Shown: one piece after another, positions 33,019 through 44,254 of the stretch
How positions within the stretch are numbered: the first letter of the stretch is position 1
Layout of the letters: the number at the start of each line of letters is the position of its first letter
Origin: an uncultured Aurantimonas sp.
GTDB taxonomy: Bacteria > Pseudomonadota > Alphaproteobacteria > Rhizobiales > Rhizobiaceae
NCBI GenBank assembly: GCA_947488615.1
Contig: CANKZU010000004.1
Coordinates: 124,001 to 188,000 of the forward strand
Direction of reading: 5' to 3'
DNA: 64,000 nt
Made by a program: the position numbers and the translations under genes
Notes under the pieces: generated by a model
What the model was told of the DNA's origin: nothing
The model's database searches: none
What the model saw: the letters and a program-made list of their open reading frames with translations, nothing else

Positions 33019-34842
33019 ATGGCACCCCCTCCCCTTTTACGCCTCGACGGCGTTCGCCTTACCTTCGGCGGCACGCCGCTTCTGACCGGCGTCGAACTCA
33101 ACGTCCTTCCCGGCGAGCGCATCGCGCTGGTCGGGCGCAACGGCTCCGGCAAATCGACGCTGTTGAAGATCGCCGCCGGGCAGGTCGAGCCGGATTCCGG
33201 CGAGGTCTTCCTAAAGCCCGGCACGACCCTGCGCTATCTGCCGCAGGAGCCCGACTTCGGCGACTTCACGAGCGTCGGCGCCTATGTCGCCTCGGGTCTT
33301 GGCCCGGCCGACGATCCGCACCGGGTGACGCGGTGCCTGGATGCGATGGGGCTGACGGAGGAGATGAAGCCGGAGAACCTGTCCGGCGGCGAGGCCCGAC
33401 GCGCGGCGCTCGCCCGAACCCTGGCGCCCGAACCGGACATCGTGCTCCTCGACGAGCCGACCAACCATCTCGACCTGCCGACCATCGAATGGCTGGAGGA
33501 CGAGGTGCGCCAGATGAAGAGCGCCGTCGTCGTGATCAGCCACGACCGGCGGTTTCTGGAACGGGTCACTCGCGCCACCGTCTGGATCGACCGTGGCGCG
33601 GCCAAGCGCCTCGACGAAGGCTTTTCCGGCTTCGAGGCCTGGCGCGACAAGGTGCTGGAAGAAGAAGAGCGCGACGTGCAGAAGCTCGACCGCAAGATCG
33701 TGCGCGAGGAGCACTGGCTGCGCTACGGGGTCACCGCGCGGCGCACCCGCAACATGCGCCGGCTCGGCGCCCTTCACGATCTGCGCCAGCAGCGCCGCGA
33801 CACGCGCCGCGCCGTCGGTCAGGTGTCGATGGAGGCCAGCGCGACCCGCGAGAGCGGAAAACTGGTCATCGAGGCCGTCGGAATCTCGAAGGCCTATGAC
33901 GAGCGCACGCTGATCGATAATTTCTCCACCCGGATCGCCAGGGGCGACCGGGTCGGTTTCGTCGGTCCGAACGGCATCGGCAAGACCACCTTGCTGAAGA
34001 TGCTGATCGGCGCGCTCAAACCCGATTCCGGCAAGGTCAAGCTCGGCACCAATCTCGATCTCGCCTTCCTCGATCAGAAGCGCGCGGCACTCGACGACAA
34101 CCTGTCGGTCCAGAATGCGATCACCGACGGGCGCGGCGACCAGGTGATGGTCAATGGTGAGCCGCGCCACGTCGTCGGCTATCTTCGCGACTTCCTGTTC
34201 ACACCCGAACAGATCCGCACCCCAACAGGCAAGCTCTCCGGCGGCGAACGGGCCCGGCTGCTGTTGGCCAAGACGCTGGCGACGCCGGCTAACTTTTTGG
34301 TTCTCGACGAGCCGACCAACGACCTCGATATGGAGACGCTGGACCTTCTGGAGGAGTTGATCGCCAACTATCCCGGCACCGTGCTTCTCGTCTCCCACGA
34401 TCGCGATTTTCTCGACCGCACGGTGACCAGCGTGATTTCGCCGGACGGCAGTGGCCGCTGGCTGGAATATGCCGGCGGCTATACCGACATGCTCACCCAG
34501 AAGCGCGAAGCCCGAAAGACCGAAGCCACCGGCGGCACCGCGGCAGCCAAGCCACTGCGCCGCGCAGGTGGCTCGGGTGCCCAGCAGAGCACGGCGAGGT
34601 CCGGCCCCAAGCTCTCCTTCAAGCAGAAATTCGCCCTTGAAAGCCTGCCGAAGGAGATCGCCCGGCTGGAAGCGGCGATCGCCAAGGCGGAGACCGAGAT
34701 GGCCGACCCGGCGCTCTTCGCCAAGAACGCCAGGCGTTTTGCCGAACTCGCGAGCGCGGTCGACACGAACCGGGCCGCGCTGTCGAAGGCCGAGGACGAA
34801 TGGCTGCAGCTGGAAATGCAACGGGCTGAGATCGAGGGGTGA
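33019..34842 (+). CDS. uup: ABC-F family ATPase Uup
   Basis: A 607-residue cytoplasmic protein with two ABC domains: first Walker A GRNGSGKST (about 39-47) and signature LSGGEARRAALA; second Walker A GPNGIGKTT (about 314-322) and signature LSGGERARLLLA. Both Walker B ends read LLDEPTNHLD / LDEPTNDLD. It has no membrane segments and ends in a Lys/Glu-rich coiled coil (about 530-605), as in Uup, which binds branched DNA and affects transposon excision and ribosome assembly. Monocistronic. Confidence 0.9.
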   Translation: MAPPPLLRLDGVRLTFGGTPLLTGVELNVLPGERIALVGRNGSGKSTLLKIAAGQVEPDSGEVFLKPGTTLRYLPQEPDFGDFTSVGAYVASGLGPADDPHRVTRCLDAMGLTEEMKPENLSGGEARRAALARTLAPEPDIVLLDEPTNHLDLPTIEWLEDEVRQMKSAVVVISHDRRFLERVTRATVWIDRGAAKRLDEGFSGFEAWRDKVLEEEERDVQKLDRKIVREEHWLRYGVTARRTRNMRRLGALHDLRQQRRDTRRAVGQVSMEASATRESGKLVIEAVGISKAYDERTLIDNFSTRIARGDRVGFVGPNGIGKTTLLKMLIGALKPDSGKVKLGTNLDLAFLDQKRAALDDNLSVQNAITDGRGDQVMVNGEPRHVVGYLRDFLFTPEQIRTPTGKLSGGERARLLLAKTLATPANFLVLDEPTNDLDMETLDLLEELIANYPGTVLLVSHDRDFLDRTVTSVISPDGSGRWLEYAGGYTDMLTQKREARKTEATGGTAAAKPLRRAGGSGAQQSTARSGPKLSFKQKFALESLPKEIARLEAAIAKAETEMADPALFAKNARRFAELASAVDTNRAALSKAEDEWLQLEMQRAEIEG

Positions 34843-35033
34843 AGCCGTTTGCGCGTCTTTCCTCGACGTTGGTAAAATCCGAAAATGCGCGTCAGGATCG
34901 CAGCGACCAGGTCGAACGGTTGGCGGTCTGACGTCCTTCACGCCCTTCTTAATCGAAACCGCGTATGATCGCATCCATACTTCATCTCACGACGCCGGTG
35001 CGCGGTCGCAGACGAAGTGAAACGGAGAAGCCA

Positions 35034-36281
35034 ATGATCGAAGCGGCAAAGAGAACGCTATCGGAGTCTGGTGCCCTGGCGATCGCAACCAGTCGGACGC
35101 GAGCCGAGCAGACAGCGCATTGCCCCAGATCGCTCCCGGCGCTGCTCGTCCTCTTAGCCTTCGCCCTCGTCACCGTTCTGCCCCGACCAGCCTTCGCCTT
35201 CGAGACTACCGCCCCGACGGCCCTCCTCGTCGATTTTTCGACCGACCGGGTGCTTTACGAGAAGGCCGCCGACGAGAGGATCGCGCCGGCGAGCCTCGCC
35301 AAGCTGATGACGCTGGTCGTCATCTTCGACGCATTGCGCGATGGCACGGTCCAGCGTGACGACCGCTTCACGGTCTCGGAAAAGGCATGGCGGGAGGGCG
35401 GCGCGGAATCCGGCGGCTCGACCATGTTCCTCCCGCTCAAATCCGACGTCAGCGTCGACGATCTGATCAAAGGCATCATCATCCAGTCGGGCAACGATGC
35501 CACGATCGTCGCGGCGGAAGGCATCGCAGGCTCGGTCGAGGCCTTCGCCGGCCGCATGAACGCCCAAGCCATCAGGATCGGCCTGACGAGTTCCCACTTC
35601 ACCAATCCGCACGGCCTGCCCGACCCGGAGCAATATGTGACGGCGCGCGACCTGGTGCGCCTGGCCGCCTATCTGATCCGCGAATTTCCCGACGAGTATC
35701 CGCTCTTCGCCGAGGAAAGCTTTACCTTCAACGGCATCAAGCAGCGGAACCGCAACCCGTTGCTCAGCGTCGGCGCCGACGGGCTCAAGACAGGCTACAC
35801 GGCCGAGGCCGGCTTTGGCCTCGTCGCCTCGGCCGAACGCGATGGCCGGCGCGTCATGCTGGCGATGAGCGGAATGCAATCGGCGGACGAGCGCGCGCGC
35901 GAGACGCGGCGGCTGATGGAATACGGGTTGCAGGATTTCGAGGAGGTGGTGCTGATCAAGGCGGGTGAGCCGGTCGGTGAAATACCGGTCGGTGACGGCG
36001 ACGTCGACACGGTGTCCCTCGTCGCCGATTCCGAAATCCGCTTGCTGGTGCCGCGGGGCAGCCTCGCCGACATGACGCGGACGATCATGGACAATGGCCC
36101 GATTGCGGCGCCGGTCGCAGAGGGCCAGCGGCTCGGCTGGATGCGGTTCTCGCGTGGCGATGAAACCGTTCGTCAGGTACCGCTGCATGCCGCCAAGCCG
36201 GTCGCGCGGACGAACTTTTTGCGGCGGCTCGGCGAGACGATCGCCGGCCATTTGACATGGCGCAGTGCGAAAGAGCCTTGA
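35034..36281 (+). CDS. dac: D-alanyl-D-alanine carboxypeptidase (PBP5/6, DacA-type)
   Basis: A 415-residue precursor. The first 33 residues are a basic extension, then a hydrophobic signal (LPALLVLLAFALVTVL) with cleavage after AFA near residue 55. Active-site motifs are SLAK (S87-K90), SGN (152-154) and KTG (252-254). A C-terminal beta-domain (about 320-390) precedes a basic tail (GETIAGHLTWRSAKEP), which may be the amphipathic membrane anchor. It removes the terminal D-Ala from peptidoglycan pentapeptides. The start ATG 35034 has GGAG; the frame continues upstream without a ribosome site. Confidence 0.92.
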   Translation: MIEAAKRTLSESGALAIATSRTRAEQTAHCPRSLPALLVLLAFALVTVLPRPAFAFETTAPTALLVDFSTDRVLYEKAADERIAPASLAKLMTLVVIFDALRDGTVQRDDRFTVSEKAWREGGAESGGSTMFLPLKSDVSVDDLIKGIIIQSGNDATIVAAEGIAGSVEAFAGRMNAQAIRIGLTSSHFTNPHGLPDPEQYVTARDLVRLAAYLIREFPDEYPLFAEESFTFNGIKQRNRNPLLSVGADGLKTGYTAEAGFGLVASAERDGRRVMLAMSGMQSADERARETRRLMEYGLQDFEEVVLIKAGEPVGEIPVGDGDVDTVSLVADSEIRLLVPRGSLADMTRTIMDNGPIAAPVAEGQRLGWMRFSRGDETVRQVPLHAAKPVARTNFLRRLGETIAGHLTWRSAKEP

Positions 36282-36509
36282 CGCGCCGCACATTAAAGCC
36301 GATATGCGGTGGCATCACGCCGTGATCGCGCAGCGCCTGCTTGTTTCCCGAAGCCTCCCAGGTTTTGAGATTTTTGCCAGCGCCAATCGAATCGGCCCGC
36401 GGCTTCAGTCGAGGGTTTCGCATTTCGACACGGCCCGTCGATCCGTCCGCATGCGCGAAGACGATCGACTTTTTCGCGGACACATCGTCCGCATCCCGTA
36501 AGGCATCCA

Positions 36510-37847
<1,338 letters not shown>

Positions 37848-37878
37848 GGAAGCAGCGCGATTCTGTCGAAGACAATGC

Positions 37879-37908
37879 AAAGGGGCGGCCGCGAGGTCGC
37901 CTTTTTTT
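37879..37908 (+). terminator. Rho-independent terminator after the RNA helicase gene
   Basis: GGCGGCC and GGTCGCC (one G-T pair) enclose a GCGA loop, followed by TTTTTTT. It starts about 32 bases after the stop. Confidence 0.85.
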
Positions 37909-37996
37909 GTCGCCGAGACCGTCCATCGTCGAACCATGAGTTGCGGAGCCAAGGCGCCGTCGCCATATGGCGGGCTGTTGCAAAGAGGAGCTCCCG

Positions 37997-38308
37997 ATGG
38001 CCGAAACGATCAAGGTCGACATCCCCCACAAGCTGAGCCGCGAAGCGGCCCGCACGCGGATCGAGGAGAGTTTCGGCAAGTTGCGCCAAGACATGCTCGG
38101 CGGCATGGTCAAGTTCGAGGATGTTTGGACGGCCGACCATCTCGACTTCAGGGCACGGGTGATGGGCCAGTCCGTGACCGGACGCCTCGACGTTCTCGAC
38201 GATGCGGTTCACGTCGAGGTCGATCTTCCTGTCTTCCTCGCGGCGATCGCCGAAAAGCTCAAGGGCCGCCTGCGCAAAGAAGGTCAGGTGCTCTTGGAGA
38301 AAAAATAG
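37997..38308 (+). CDS. Polyhydroxyalkanoic acid system (PHA_gran_rgn) family protein
   Basis: A 103-residue protein, nearly all of it the family domain: VDIPHKLSREAARTRIEESF, the central beta part (WTADHLDFRARVMGQSVTG), HVEVDLPVFLAAIAEKLKGR and a basic end. Members were first found in PHA gene regions, but many occur alone, and the biochemical role is not known. Start MAETIK (37997) has GAGGAG 6 bases upstream; the frame is open ten codons further. No other PHA gene is in the window. Confidence 0.8.
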   Translation: MAETIKVDIPHKLSREAARTRIEESFGKLRQDMLGGMVKFEDVWTADHLDFRARVMGQSVTGRLDVLDDAVHVEVDLPVFLAAIAEKLKGRLRKEGQVLLEKK

Positions 38309-38355
38309 CCGGACGGGTCAGACGACAGCAGGCCGGACGTTGCGAAGAGCAGCCC

Positions 38356-38826
38356 TCAGTTGCGAACGCCCGTCAAGGTCGCGTTCTCGGCACGCACGGT
38401 CCCGCCGTTCTCTCCCGGCTCGATCGCGAGAATCTCGCCTAGCCCGGGAACCAGTGATCCCACCCTCACTCGCCAGAGCTCGCCGGGCGAGGCCAGATGT
38501 GCCTCCGATCCGTAGACCATGACGATCTGGAAATCACGCGGCGTTAGCGCGACCGCGCGAACCAGCTTCGGCACGGGCATAGCCCCCTCGACCAAGGCAT
38601 CGGGCTTCTCCGTCGACCCGGTGATCATCTGGTCGAGCAGCGGACGGTTGAAATAACTGGGGTCCAGCGCGGATATGATGGTGACGGCCGAGAAGAAGCC
38701 GACCGATAGAAATCCCAGCCCGACCAAGCCGAGATTCAAGATCCGGTCAGAGCGCGGCGCGGGCGGATATAAATCGGCCGGTGGCCACGCTTTGACGGCC
38801 GGTTGATGGGGGATGGAGGCGGACAA
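38356..38826 (-). CDS. Hypothetical membrane protein (156 aa)
   Basis: A Pro-rich cytoplasmic N-terminus, a single membrane helix (ILNLGLVGLGFLSVGFFSAVTII, about residues 29-51) and a periplasmic domain of 100 residues with beta-strand pattern (LWRVRVGSLVPGLGEILAIE, NGGTVRAENATLTG). No family recognised. The C-terminal part resembles small SPOR/LysM-free envelope domains only superficially. Transcribed convergently with the PHA-region gene. Confidence 0.6.
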   Translation of the reverse strand: MSASIPHQPAVKAWPPADLYPPAPRSDRILNLGLVGLGFLSVGFFSAVTIISALDPSYFNRPLLDQMITGSTEKPDALVEGAMPVPKLVRAVALTPRDFQIVMVYGSEAHLASPGELWRVRVGSLVPGLGEILAIEPGENGGTVRAENATLTGVRN

Positions 38827-39003
38827 GAGAACCTCGAACTCTTGAATTTCGACGAGAGCCGCTCAACGGTCTCCGTTACGGAACATCGCATTCACAAGTT
38901 AAGGTTTTCTACTGCTTGAACGGGGATGGGGCGAAATTCCGCGAAGGGCAGAGCCGCTCGACCGGCCAGGCGTTGAGGATTTGTTCGCCATCGCCGCGAT
39001 AGG

Positions 39004-39354
39004 ATGGGCGTCATGACGATGCATTCGACTTCACCGCGCTCAGAGAGCCGCATGGTGCCCCGTCGGCGCACCCGTATCCAGCCGGTCAAGCTCGTGACCA
39101 TGGAACGGACGTTCCTGGAGGACGGCACGGCGATCGACCGTTCATCAAAGGGCGCGCGGATCGGGCGATACGCCGCCCGCCGCCTGCCGACCCAGATCGC
39201 GCTCTATGACGAGGTGGATTGCACGTTTCAGCCGGCCACGCTCGTCTGGACCTGCGGACTCCAGATCGGCCTGCGCTTTACCGGTCCCGCCATCGCCGCG
39301 AACCGAGCGGAAATCCTGCGTCTAACCGGCCGCTACTACGCGATCACCGATTAG
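39004..39354 (+). CDS. PilZ-like domain protein
   Basis: A 116-residue protein with a PilZ-type layout. The basic N-terminal loop RRRTRIQPVKL could supply the RxxxR c-di-GMP motif. It is followed by DGTAIDRSSKGARI (resembling the D/N-x-S-xx-G motif) and a beta-barrel ending in CGLQIGLRFTGP. The match to the motif is fair rather than exact, so ligand binding is unproven. ATG 39013 or 39019 are alternative starts; none has a strong ribosome site. It is placed next to the flagellar block, where PilZ proteins often act on motility. Confidence 0.65.
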   Translation: MGVMTMHSTSPRSESRMVPRRRTRIQPVKLVTMERTFLEDGTAIDRSSKGARIGRYAARRLPTQIALYDEVDCTFQPATLVWTCGLQIGLRFTGPAIAANRAEILRLTGRYYAITD

Positions 39355-39465
39355 TGCCGATTAAGGAAAAGTGGCAACCAGCCTCGCGCCGCATTCCGCA
39401 CTGACTGATTATGATCCGGGTGTAGCGCGCCGGGCGGACGGACCATGTCGGCGCTGCGACCGTCT

Positions 39466-39936
39466 CTACTGGGACTCAGGCCGCCCGTTGCGGATGTCTT
39501 TCTTGGCGATGTAGTCGAACTGCTCCACCAGGAGTTCGTGCACGAGCTCCTGCCCGTAGCGGGCATTGACCGCGTCGCGGATCGAAGTGGTCAATGCCGT
39601 CAGATCGAAGCGCTGCGGCTCCTCGAAGTTGAAGCCGTCCGTCGAATACAGCCGCCGAAATGCCTCGTCGAGAATGAAAGGGTCCGGCGGAACCTGGAGC
39701 TTTTGCGCCACCTTTCCGTCGATCGTGAAGACGAATTGCGCGAGAATATAGCCTTGGATCGCATTGTCCGAGATCATCGGGATGGTGATATTGCCGGTCT
39801 TGCGGTAGTCGAGCCCCTCGAAATAAGTCGAGTCAGTGCCTGCGGTGGCGGGATCAGCGTTCATAGAGGCCATGACGTAACTGGATCCGAGCGCGACAAC
39901 GCAGACCCACAGACCCACAGCCACCAGTTTGATCAC
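39466..39936 (-). CDS. FliL-like single-pass protein at the end of the flagellar operon
   Basis: A 156-residue protein starting at GTG 39936, which overlaps the previous stop (GTGA). An N-terminal membrane helix (IKLVAVGLWVCVVALGSSYV) is followed by a periplasmic domain with the FliL-like pattern: an IDGKVAQKLQVPPDP-type strand, RRLYSTDGF, then a helix ending in LVHELLVEQFDYIAKKDIR. A classical fliL is also present (61541-62041), so this is a second, divergent copy or a relative acting at the stator or basal body. The equivalent gene lies after fliR in other rhizobia, as I recall, without an assigned function. Confidence 0.6.
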   Translation of the reverse strand: MIKLVAVGLWVCVVALGSSYVMASMNADPATAGTDSTYFEGLDYRKTGNITIPMISDNAIQGYILAQFVFTIDGKVAQKLQVPPDPFILDEAFRRLYSTDGFNFEEPQRFDLTALTTSIRDAVNARYGQELVHELLVEQFDYIAKKDIRNGRPESQ

Positions 39937-40289
39937 GACCGAACGGCCTTCTTGCGCCCGAGCTGCAAGCTGTAGGTACCGTCGGATTCGGCATCGGTAA
40001 TCGAACGGGCGATCAGCGCCGAAATCTCGTGACTGGCGCGGACATGCAGTTCAAGCGCGCGGCGGTTCTTCTCGATAGCCTTGGCAAGGCCCGTCAAACG
40101 ATCTCGGGCGTCCGGATCTTCCTGCAAAGCCTCGGTTCGGCGCGCCAGACGGCTGAGCTCGAGCAGACTCTGGTTCTTGCGGGCGGTGATCTCCATGAGA
40201 TCGAGCGCCTTGCCGTCGCTGAGCGCGTCGGTCTCGGTGGCAAGGGCGGCTTCGAGCCGATCAACGGCCTTTGCGAGCATGGTATCCAA
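39933..40289 (-). CDS. FlgN-like export chaperone candidate
   Basis: A 118-residue, almost wholly helical protein (DRLEAALATETDALSDGKAL, then ITARKNQSLLELSRLARRTE) with the helix-turn-helix length and amphipathic pattern of FlgN, the chaperone that delivers FlgK and FlgL to the export gate. Its start is probably TTG 40289 (AGGA 8 bases upstream) rather than ATG 40280. It overlaps the next gene by 4 bases. flgK and flgL are in the same block, and no other flgN is visible, which supports the call. Confidence 0.6.
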   Translation of the reverse strand: MDTMLAKAVDRLEAALATETDALSDGKALDLMEITARKNQSLLELSRLARRTEALQEDPDARDRLTGLAKAIEKNRRALELHVRASHEISALIARSITDAESDGTYSLQLGRKKAVRS

Positions 40290-40299
40290 GTCGACGTTC

Positions 40300-40824
40300 C
40301 TATTCTGCGCTGTCTTTGCGGATGGCCCCGGCCCGCGCGATGTCGTTTTGTCGGAGCATTTGATTCAGGCTGTCGCTGGCGACCTCGCGGCCACCGACCG
40401 AGCCGAAGCCACCTCCGGGCTCGTTGGCGATCGACGCGGCGATACCGATGCCGCCGCCCTTGGCGAGTTCGTTGCCGATCTCCTCGGCCATCATCGAGCG
40501 CCAGATCCCGCCCGCGGTCCCCGACCCGAAATAGCTGGAGGCTTCGGATGGCAGCATGGATTCGACGAAGCTGCGCAGGACGAAGCCCTCGAACTGCTCG
40601 AGGGGCGGCACGGCACGCGCTTCATGGGCGACAAGCGGGATGATCGGCGCCGCCGGCGGTGCCGGCGTGACGTCGGTGGCAGCCGCGTCGAGAAGCGTCG
40701 CGAAATCAGCCGAGGCCGCATCCTTGACCATACGAGAATCCGCAACGCGCGGCACGGTCTGCGTCGGCTCGGTCTTCGCGGCGGGTAGGATAGGGGACAC
40801 GGTCATCGGCGACAGTCGGCTCAT
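40300..40824 (-). CDS. Rod-binding protein (FlgJ N-terminal-like)
   Basis: A 174-residue protein with a Pro/Ala/Thr-rich N-terminal half and, from residue 75, the conserved rod-binding domain (EQFEGFVLRSFVESMLP, then SGTAGGIWRSMMAEEIGNEL and AKGGGIGIA). It lacks the muramidase domain of enterobacterial FlgJ, as usual in alphaproteobacteria, so it would act as rod cap only. Start ATG 40824; an internal ATG at 40806 is possible. Separated by 35 bases from the fliJ-like gene. Confidence 0.78.
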   Translation of the reverse strand: MSRLSPMTVSPILPAAKTEPTQTVPRVADSRMVKDAASADFATLLDAAATDVTPAPPAAPIIPLVAHEARAVPPLEQFEGFVLRSFVESMLPSEASSYFGSGTAGGIWRSMMAEEIGNELAKGGGIGIAASIANEPGGGFGSVGGREVASDSLNQMLRQNDIARAGAIRKDSAE

Positions 40825-40859
40825 GGATCGGCAGGTTTGCCTCTTGTATCGCGCCGGCC

Positions 40860-41267
40860 TTATTCGAAGCTTGTCCGCTTTCGGGCCAGGAATCCGTCGA
40901 TACCGACTTCCAGGTCTTTTGCCTCGTCCTCGACGACCGTCGATCGACGCGTTTCGTCGCGCAACTTCTCGACCCCCTTCTCGGATCGACGGGTCGACTG
41001 GATCTTCTTCTCGGTCTCGGTCTGGCGCTCAAGATTGACGCGGCGGGCCGCCTCGTTGCGCCGCAGATTGCGAACCTTCGCCTCGATGAACAGGCCATGG
41101 AGCTCCGACGTCGTGCCGAGACTGCCGAGCAGCTCGGAGTCGGACCGGTCGATCTCGCCGCATTCCTTGCGAAGATGTCCCAGGCGCCATTCCTCAAGCA
41201 GGCGCTTCTGGCCTTGCACCTTCATCAGCCGCTCCAATCGGTGGAGTTTGGATCGGTTTTCGCTCAT
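40860..41267 (-). CDS. FliJ-like coiled-coil protein
   Basis: A 135-residue highly charged coiled coil (SKLHRLERLMKVQGQKRLLE through to RRSEKGVEKLRDETRR) matching FliJ in length, charge and operon position but too divergent for a sure call. FliJ couples the ATPase FliI to FlhA during export. The ATG at 41267 overlaps the fliR stop (ATGA). Its place right after fliR, and not beside fliI, is unusual for FliJ. Confidence 0.55.
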   Translation of the reverse strand: MSENRSKLHRLERLMKVQGQKRLLEEWRLGHLRKECGEIDRSDSELLGSLGTTSELHGLFIEAKVRNLRRNEAARRVNLERQTETEKKIQSTRRSEKGVEKLRDETRRSTVVEDEAKDLEVGIDGFLARKRTSFE

Positions 41268-42019
41268 CCGGTCAGTACCCACTGCTCGAAATCCTGCATG
41301 AACAGAACCAGGAAATCGCTAATCACATAGCCGAACAGAACCAACCCGCCGGCGAGCACGAACGGCAACGAGATGAAGTAGATCGGAATCGTCGGCGTCA
41401 GCTTGTTGGCCAGCCCGATCGCGAAATTGACGATGACGCCATACAGGACGAAAGGGCTCGATATCCGAAGGCACAGAAGGAAGGCCTCGTCGAGATTGTC
41501 GGTGATGTTGACGAGGGAGCCGCGCACCGAAAACCCCGCGGCGGCGGGCATCGCGCTGTAGGAGGCGACGAGCGCCCTGGCGATTTCGGCATGCAGGTTC
41601 AGGACGAAGATCAGCGTCGTGGCAGTCAGCGTCACCAACGAAGCGACGGCAGGCGCCGGGCTCTGGTCGTCGATCGGCACGCCCATCGACTGGCCCATGC
41701 CGATGGAATTGGCGATGATATATCCGCCAAATTGCAGTGCGATCATAAAGCTGCGTCCCAAGAGCCCGATGAACAAGCCGTTGAGGATTTCGCTCACCAT
41801 CAGCGCCAGCCGGGCATTGTCTCCCGACCCCGTCACAAGCGGCTGTAGAACCGGCAGCAAGGCCGGCGACAGTGCCAGCGATATCGCGAAGGCCAGGAAC
41901 AGCCGGACCTGCAACGGCACGCGGGAGGACGAAAAACCGGGCATCAGCAGCAGGCAGGTGCCGATCCGACAGAAGATCAGGAACAGCGAGAAGACGACGT
42001 CGGAGAGTTCCGCCGTCAC
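41264..42019 (-). CDS. fliR: Flagellar export gate protein FliR
   Basis: A 251-residue inner-membrane protein with six predicted helices. It shows [20 protein letters not shown] at the start, [15 protein letters not shown], the family motif [13 protein letters not shown], and the C-terminal [20 protein letters not shown]. Starts at GTG 42019, overlapping the flhA stop (GTGA). It assembles with FliP and FliQ into the export channel at the basal-body centre. Confidence 0.94.
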   Translation of the reverse strand: MTAELSDVVFSLFLIFCRIGTCLLLMPGFSSSRVPLQVRLFLAFAISLALSPALLPVLQPLVTGSGDNARLALMVSEILNGLFIGLLGRSFMIALQFGGYIIANSIGMGQSMGVPIDDQSPAPAVASLVTLTATTLIFVLNLHAEIARALVASYSAMPAAAGFSVRGSLVNITDNLDEAFLLCLRISSPFVLYGVIVNFAIGLANKLTPTIPIYFISLPFVLAGGLVLFGYVISDFLVLFMQDFEQWVLTG

Positions 42020-44103
42020 GAGATCGAACCGATGGCCCGGATGTCCACGCCGCGGGCGATCTCGAGATGGGAAAGGACCGGCAGATTGACGAAAATCCGC
42101 TCGATCATCATGCGAACGTAGGGCCGCGCGTCGGGGGCGGCGACGAGCACGAAGGTCTCGCCCTGATCCATCTTCTCGCGAATCACCTTGGTGGCTTCCG
42201 TGGCAAACTGCTCGACGAGGCGCGGGTCGATATCGAACTCCGTGACCTCGCCTTTCGCGTCGCGCTTCAACGCCTGATGGAAGGCGAGATCCCACTGATT
42301 GCCGAGGCGAAGGACACCGAGCTTGCCGTCGTGCAGGAGGTCGCCGCAAATCTGCTGCGCCATGCGCATGCGGACATGCTCGACGATCTGCTCGGAACGC
42401 CGCACATGCGGCGCGATCTCGGCGATCGCCTCCAAGATGAGACTGAGGTTGCGGATCGACACCCGCTCCGCCAGCAGCAGCTTCATGACGGCCTGCAGGC
42501 CGGAATACGACATGTGGGTGGGAATGATCTCCTCGATCAACCGTTTGTATTCGGGCTCCAGACGATCGAGCAGGGAGCGCATGTCCTTGTAGGACAGAAG
42601 CTGGGCGAGGTTGTTGCGGATCGTCTCCGACAAATGCGTCAGCATAATCGACAGCGTGTCGATCGGCTCGAAGCCCTGGCGCCGGACCTCGGCGGAAAAA
42701 CTCTCCGGGACCCAGGCGGCGCGCATGCCGAATGCCGGCTCTTTGGTCAGGTCGTGGGGCACGTCCGGCACCGATGCGTCGCCAAGGACCACCATGTGTT
42801 CGCCGAGGCGCAATTGCTGCGAAGCGACGGTGGTTCCGTGAACCTTGATCTCGTAGGCTTTCGCTTCGATGGCAAGATCGTCGGAAAGTTTGATTTCCGG
42901 CACGACGAAGCCGTAACGCCCGGCAAACCGACGGCGCATCTTCTGGACGCGATGGGCGAGTTCGTCCCGCTGTAGCATAAGATGCGCCGACGTCTGTTTG
43001 CCGAGAACGAGCTCGATCTCGACGATTTTCAGCGATTCCTTCACCGACGTGCGTTCCGCCTCCCGGGCCACTTCCTGCTCCTGGTTGCGATCGGCGTCCG
43101 CCTTGCGCACCACCTCCCTGCGGCGTTTAGGGACGAGATAGGCGACCAAAGCGAGCAGTACGGCCAGAAACATGAACGGCAGGAACGGCAAACCCGGCAT
43201 GAAGCCGAGCAAGGCCATCAACATCGCCGAGACCGCAAGAGCCCGCGGGTAAAATCCGAGCTGGCCGATGACGGCGGTCTGGGCCGCGCCGCGCGTTCCG
43301 CCCTTGGACACGAGAAGACCGGCGGCGAGCGAGACGATCAGCGCTGGAATCTGCGAGACCAACCCGTCGCCCACCGACAGTTTGGTGAAGACTTCGGCCG
43401 CGCTGGCGGCGTCCATATCGTGCCGGCTGATGCCGATGATGATCCCGCCGAAAATATTGACGGCGGTGATGATGAGACCGGCGATGGCATCGCCGCGCAC
43501 GAATTTCGACGCGCCGTCCATGGAACCGAAGAAGGCGCTCTCCTCCTCGAGCTCCTTGCGGCGCCAATGTGCCTGCTTGTCGTCGATCAGGCCCGACGAC
43601 AGATCCGCATCGATCGCCATCTGCTTGCCGGGGATCGCGTCGAGCGTAAAGCGCGCGCCGACCTCTGCGATACGCGACGCGCCCTTGGTGATGACGAGGA
43701 AATTGACGGTGATCAGAATAATGAAGACGACGATGCCGATGAAGAAATCGCCGCCCATCACGAATTGCGAAAACCCGCCAATCACATGACCTGCCGCGTT
43801 CACGCCCTCGTGGCCCTCGGACAGGATGACACGTGTCGTCGCGATGTTGAGCGACAGGCGCAGCATGGTGGCGAGCAGGAGGACGGTCGGGAAGGCCGAA
43901 AATTCGAGCGGCTTATGAATCCAGAGCGACACCATCAGGATGAGCACCGACAGGGCGATTGACAGCGCCAGGCCCATATCGATGAGAAAAGCCGGAATTG
44001 GGACGAAGAGGACGGCGAGGACGAAGACGACGGCGATCGCGAAACCGATGTCGCGGCCGCCCTTGGTTTCGGCGGATACGGGGTCCAGCGTGTCGACGGC
44101 CAT
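42016..44103 (-). CDS. flhA: Flagellar export gate protein FlhA
   Basis: A 695-residue protein: eight membrane helices in the N-terminal 330 residues with the FHIPEP loop ([35 protein letters not shown]) and a cytoplasmic domain of about 340 residues that docks export substrates and chaperones. Length is normal for the family. Ends with a 4-base overlap with fliR. About 150 bases separate it from fliQ, the only sizeable gap in this operon, and may hold an extra promoter or processing site. Confidence 0.96.
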   Translation of the reverse strand: MAVDTLDPVSAETKGGRDIGFAIAVVFVLAVLFVPIPAFLIDMGLALSIALSVLILMVSLWIHKPLEFSAFPTVLLLATMLRLSLNIATTRVILSEGHEGVNAAGHVIGGFSQFVMGGDFFIGIVVFIILITVNFLVITKGASRIAEVGARFTLDAIPGKQMAIDADLSSGLIDDKQAHWRRKELEEESAFFGSMDGASKFVRGDAIAGLIITAVNIFGGIIIGISRHDMDAASAAEVFTKLSVGDGLVSQIPALIVSLAAGLLVSKGGTRGAAQTAVIGQLGFYPRALAVSAMLMALLGFMPGLPFLPFMFLAVLLALVAYLVPKRRREVVRKADADRNQEQEVAREAERTSVKESLKIVEIELVLGKQTSAHLMLQRDELAHRVQKMRRRFAGRYGFVVPEIKLSDDLAIEAKAYEIKVHGTTVASQQLRLGEHMVVLGDASVPDVPHDLTKEPAFGMRAAWVPESFSAEVRRQGFEPIDTLSIMLTHLSETIRNNLAQLLSYKDMRSLLDRLEPEYKRLIEEIIPTHMSYSGLQAVMKLLLAERVSIRNLSLILEAIAEIAPHVRRSEQIVEHVRMRMAQQICGDLLHDGKLGVLRLGNQWDLAFHQALKRDAKGEVTEFDIDPRLVEQFATEATKVIREKMDQGETFVLVAAPDARPYVRMMIERIFVNLPVLSHLEIARGVDIRAIGSIS

Positions 44104-44254
44104 GGTGCTACTCTCTACGGCAAGCGTTCAGCCGGGAGATGCATGGTGATCGTCATGACCGCCTTACACCGTTACCCGACCTTGCGTTCGTCGCAGACGA
44201 AGATTGCTCAAGGCTGGCGTCCGCCACCGAGCGCGAGCCCAGCCGACGGATCGG

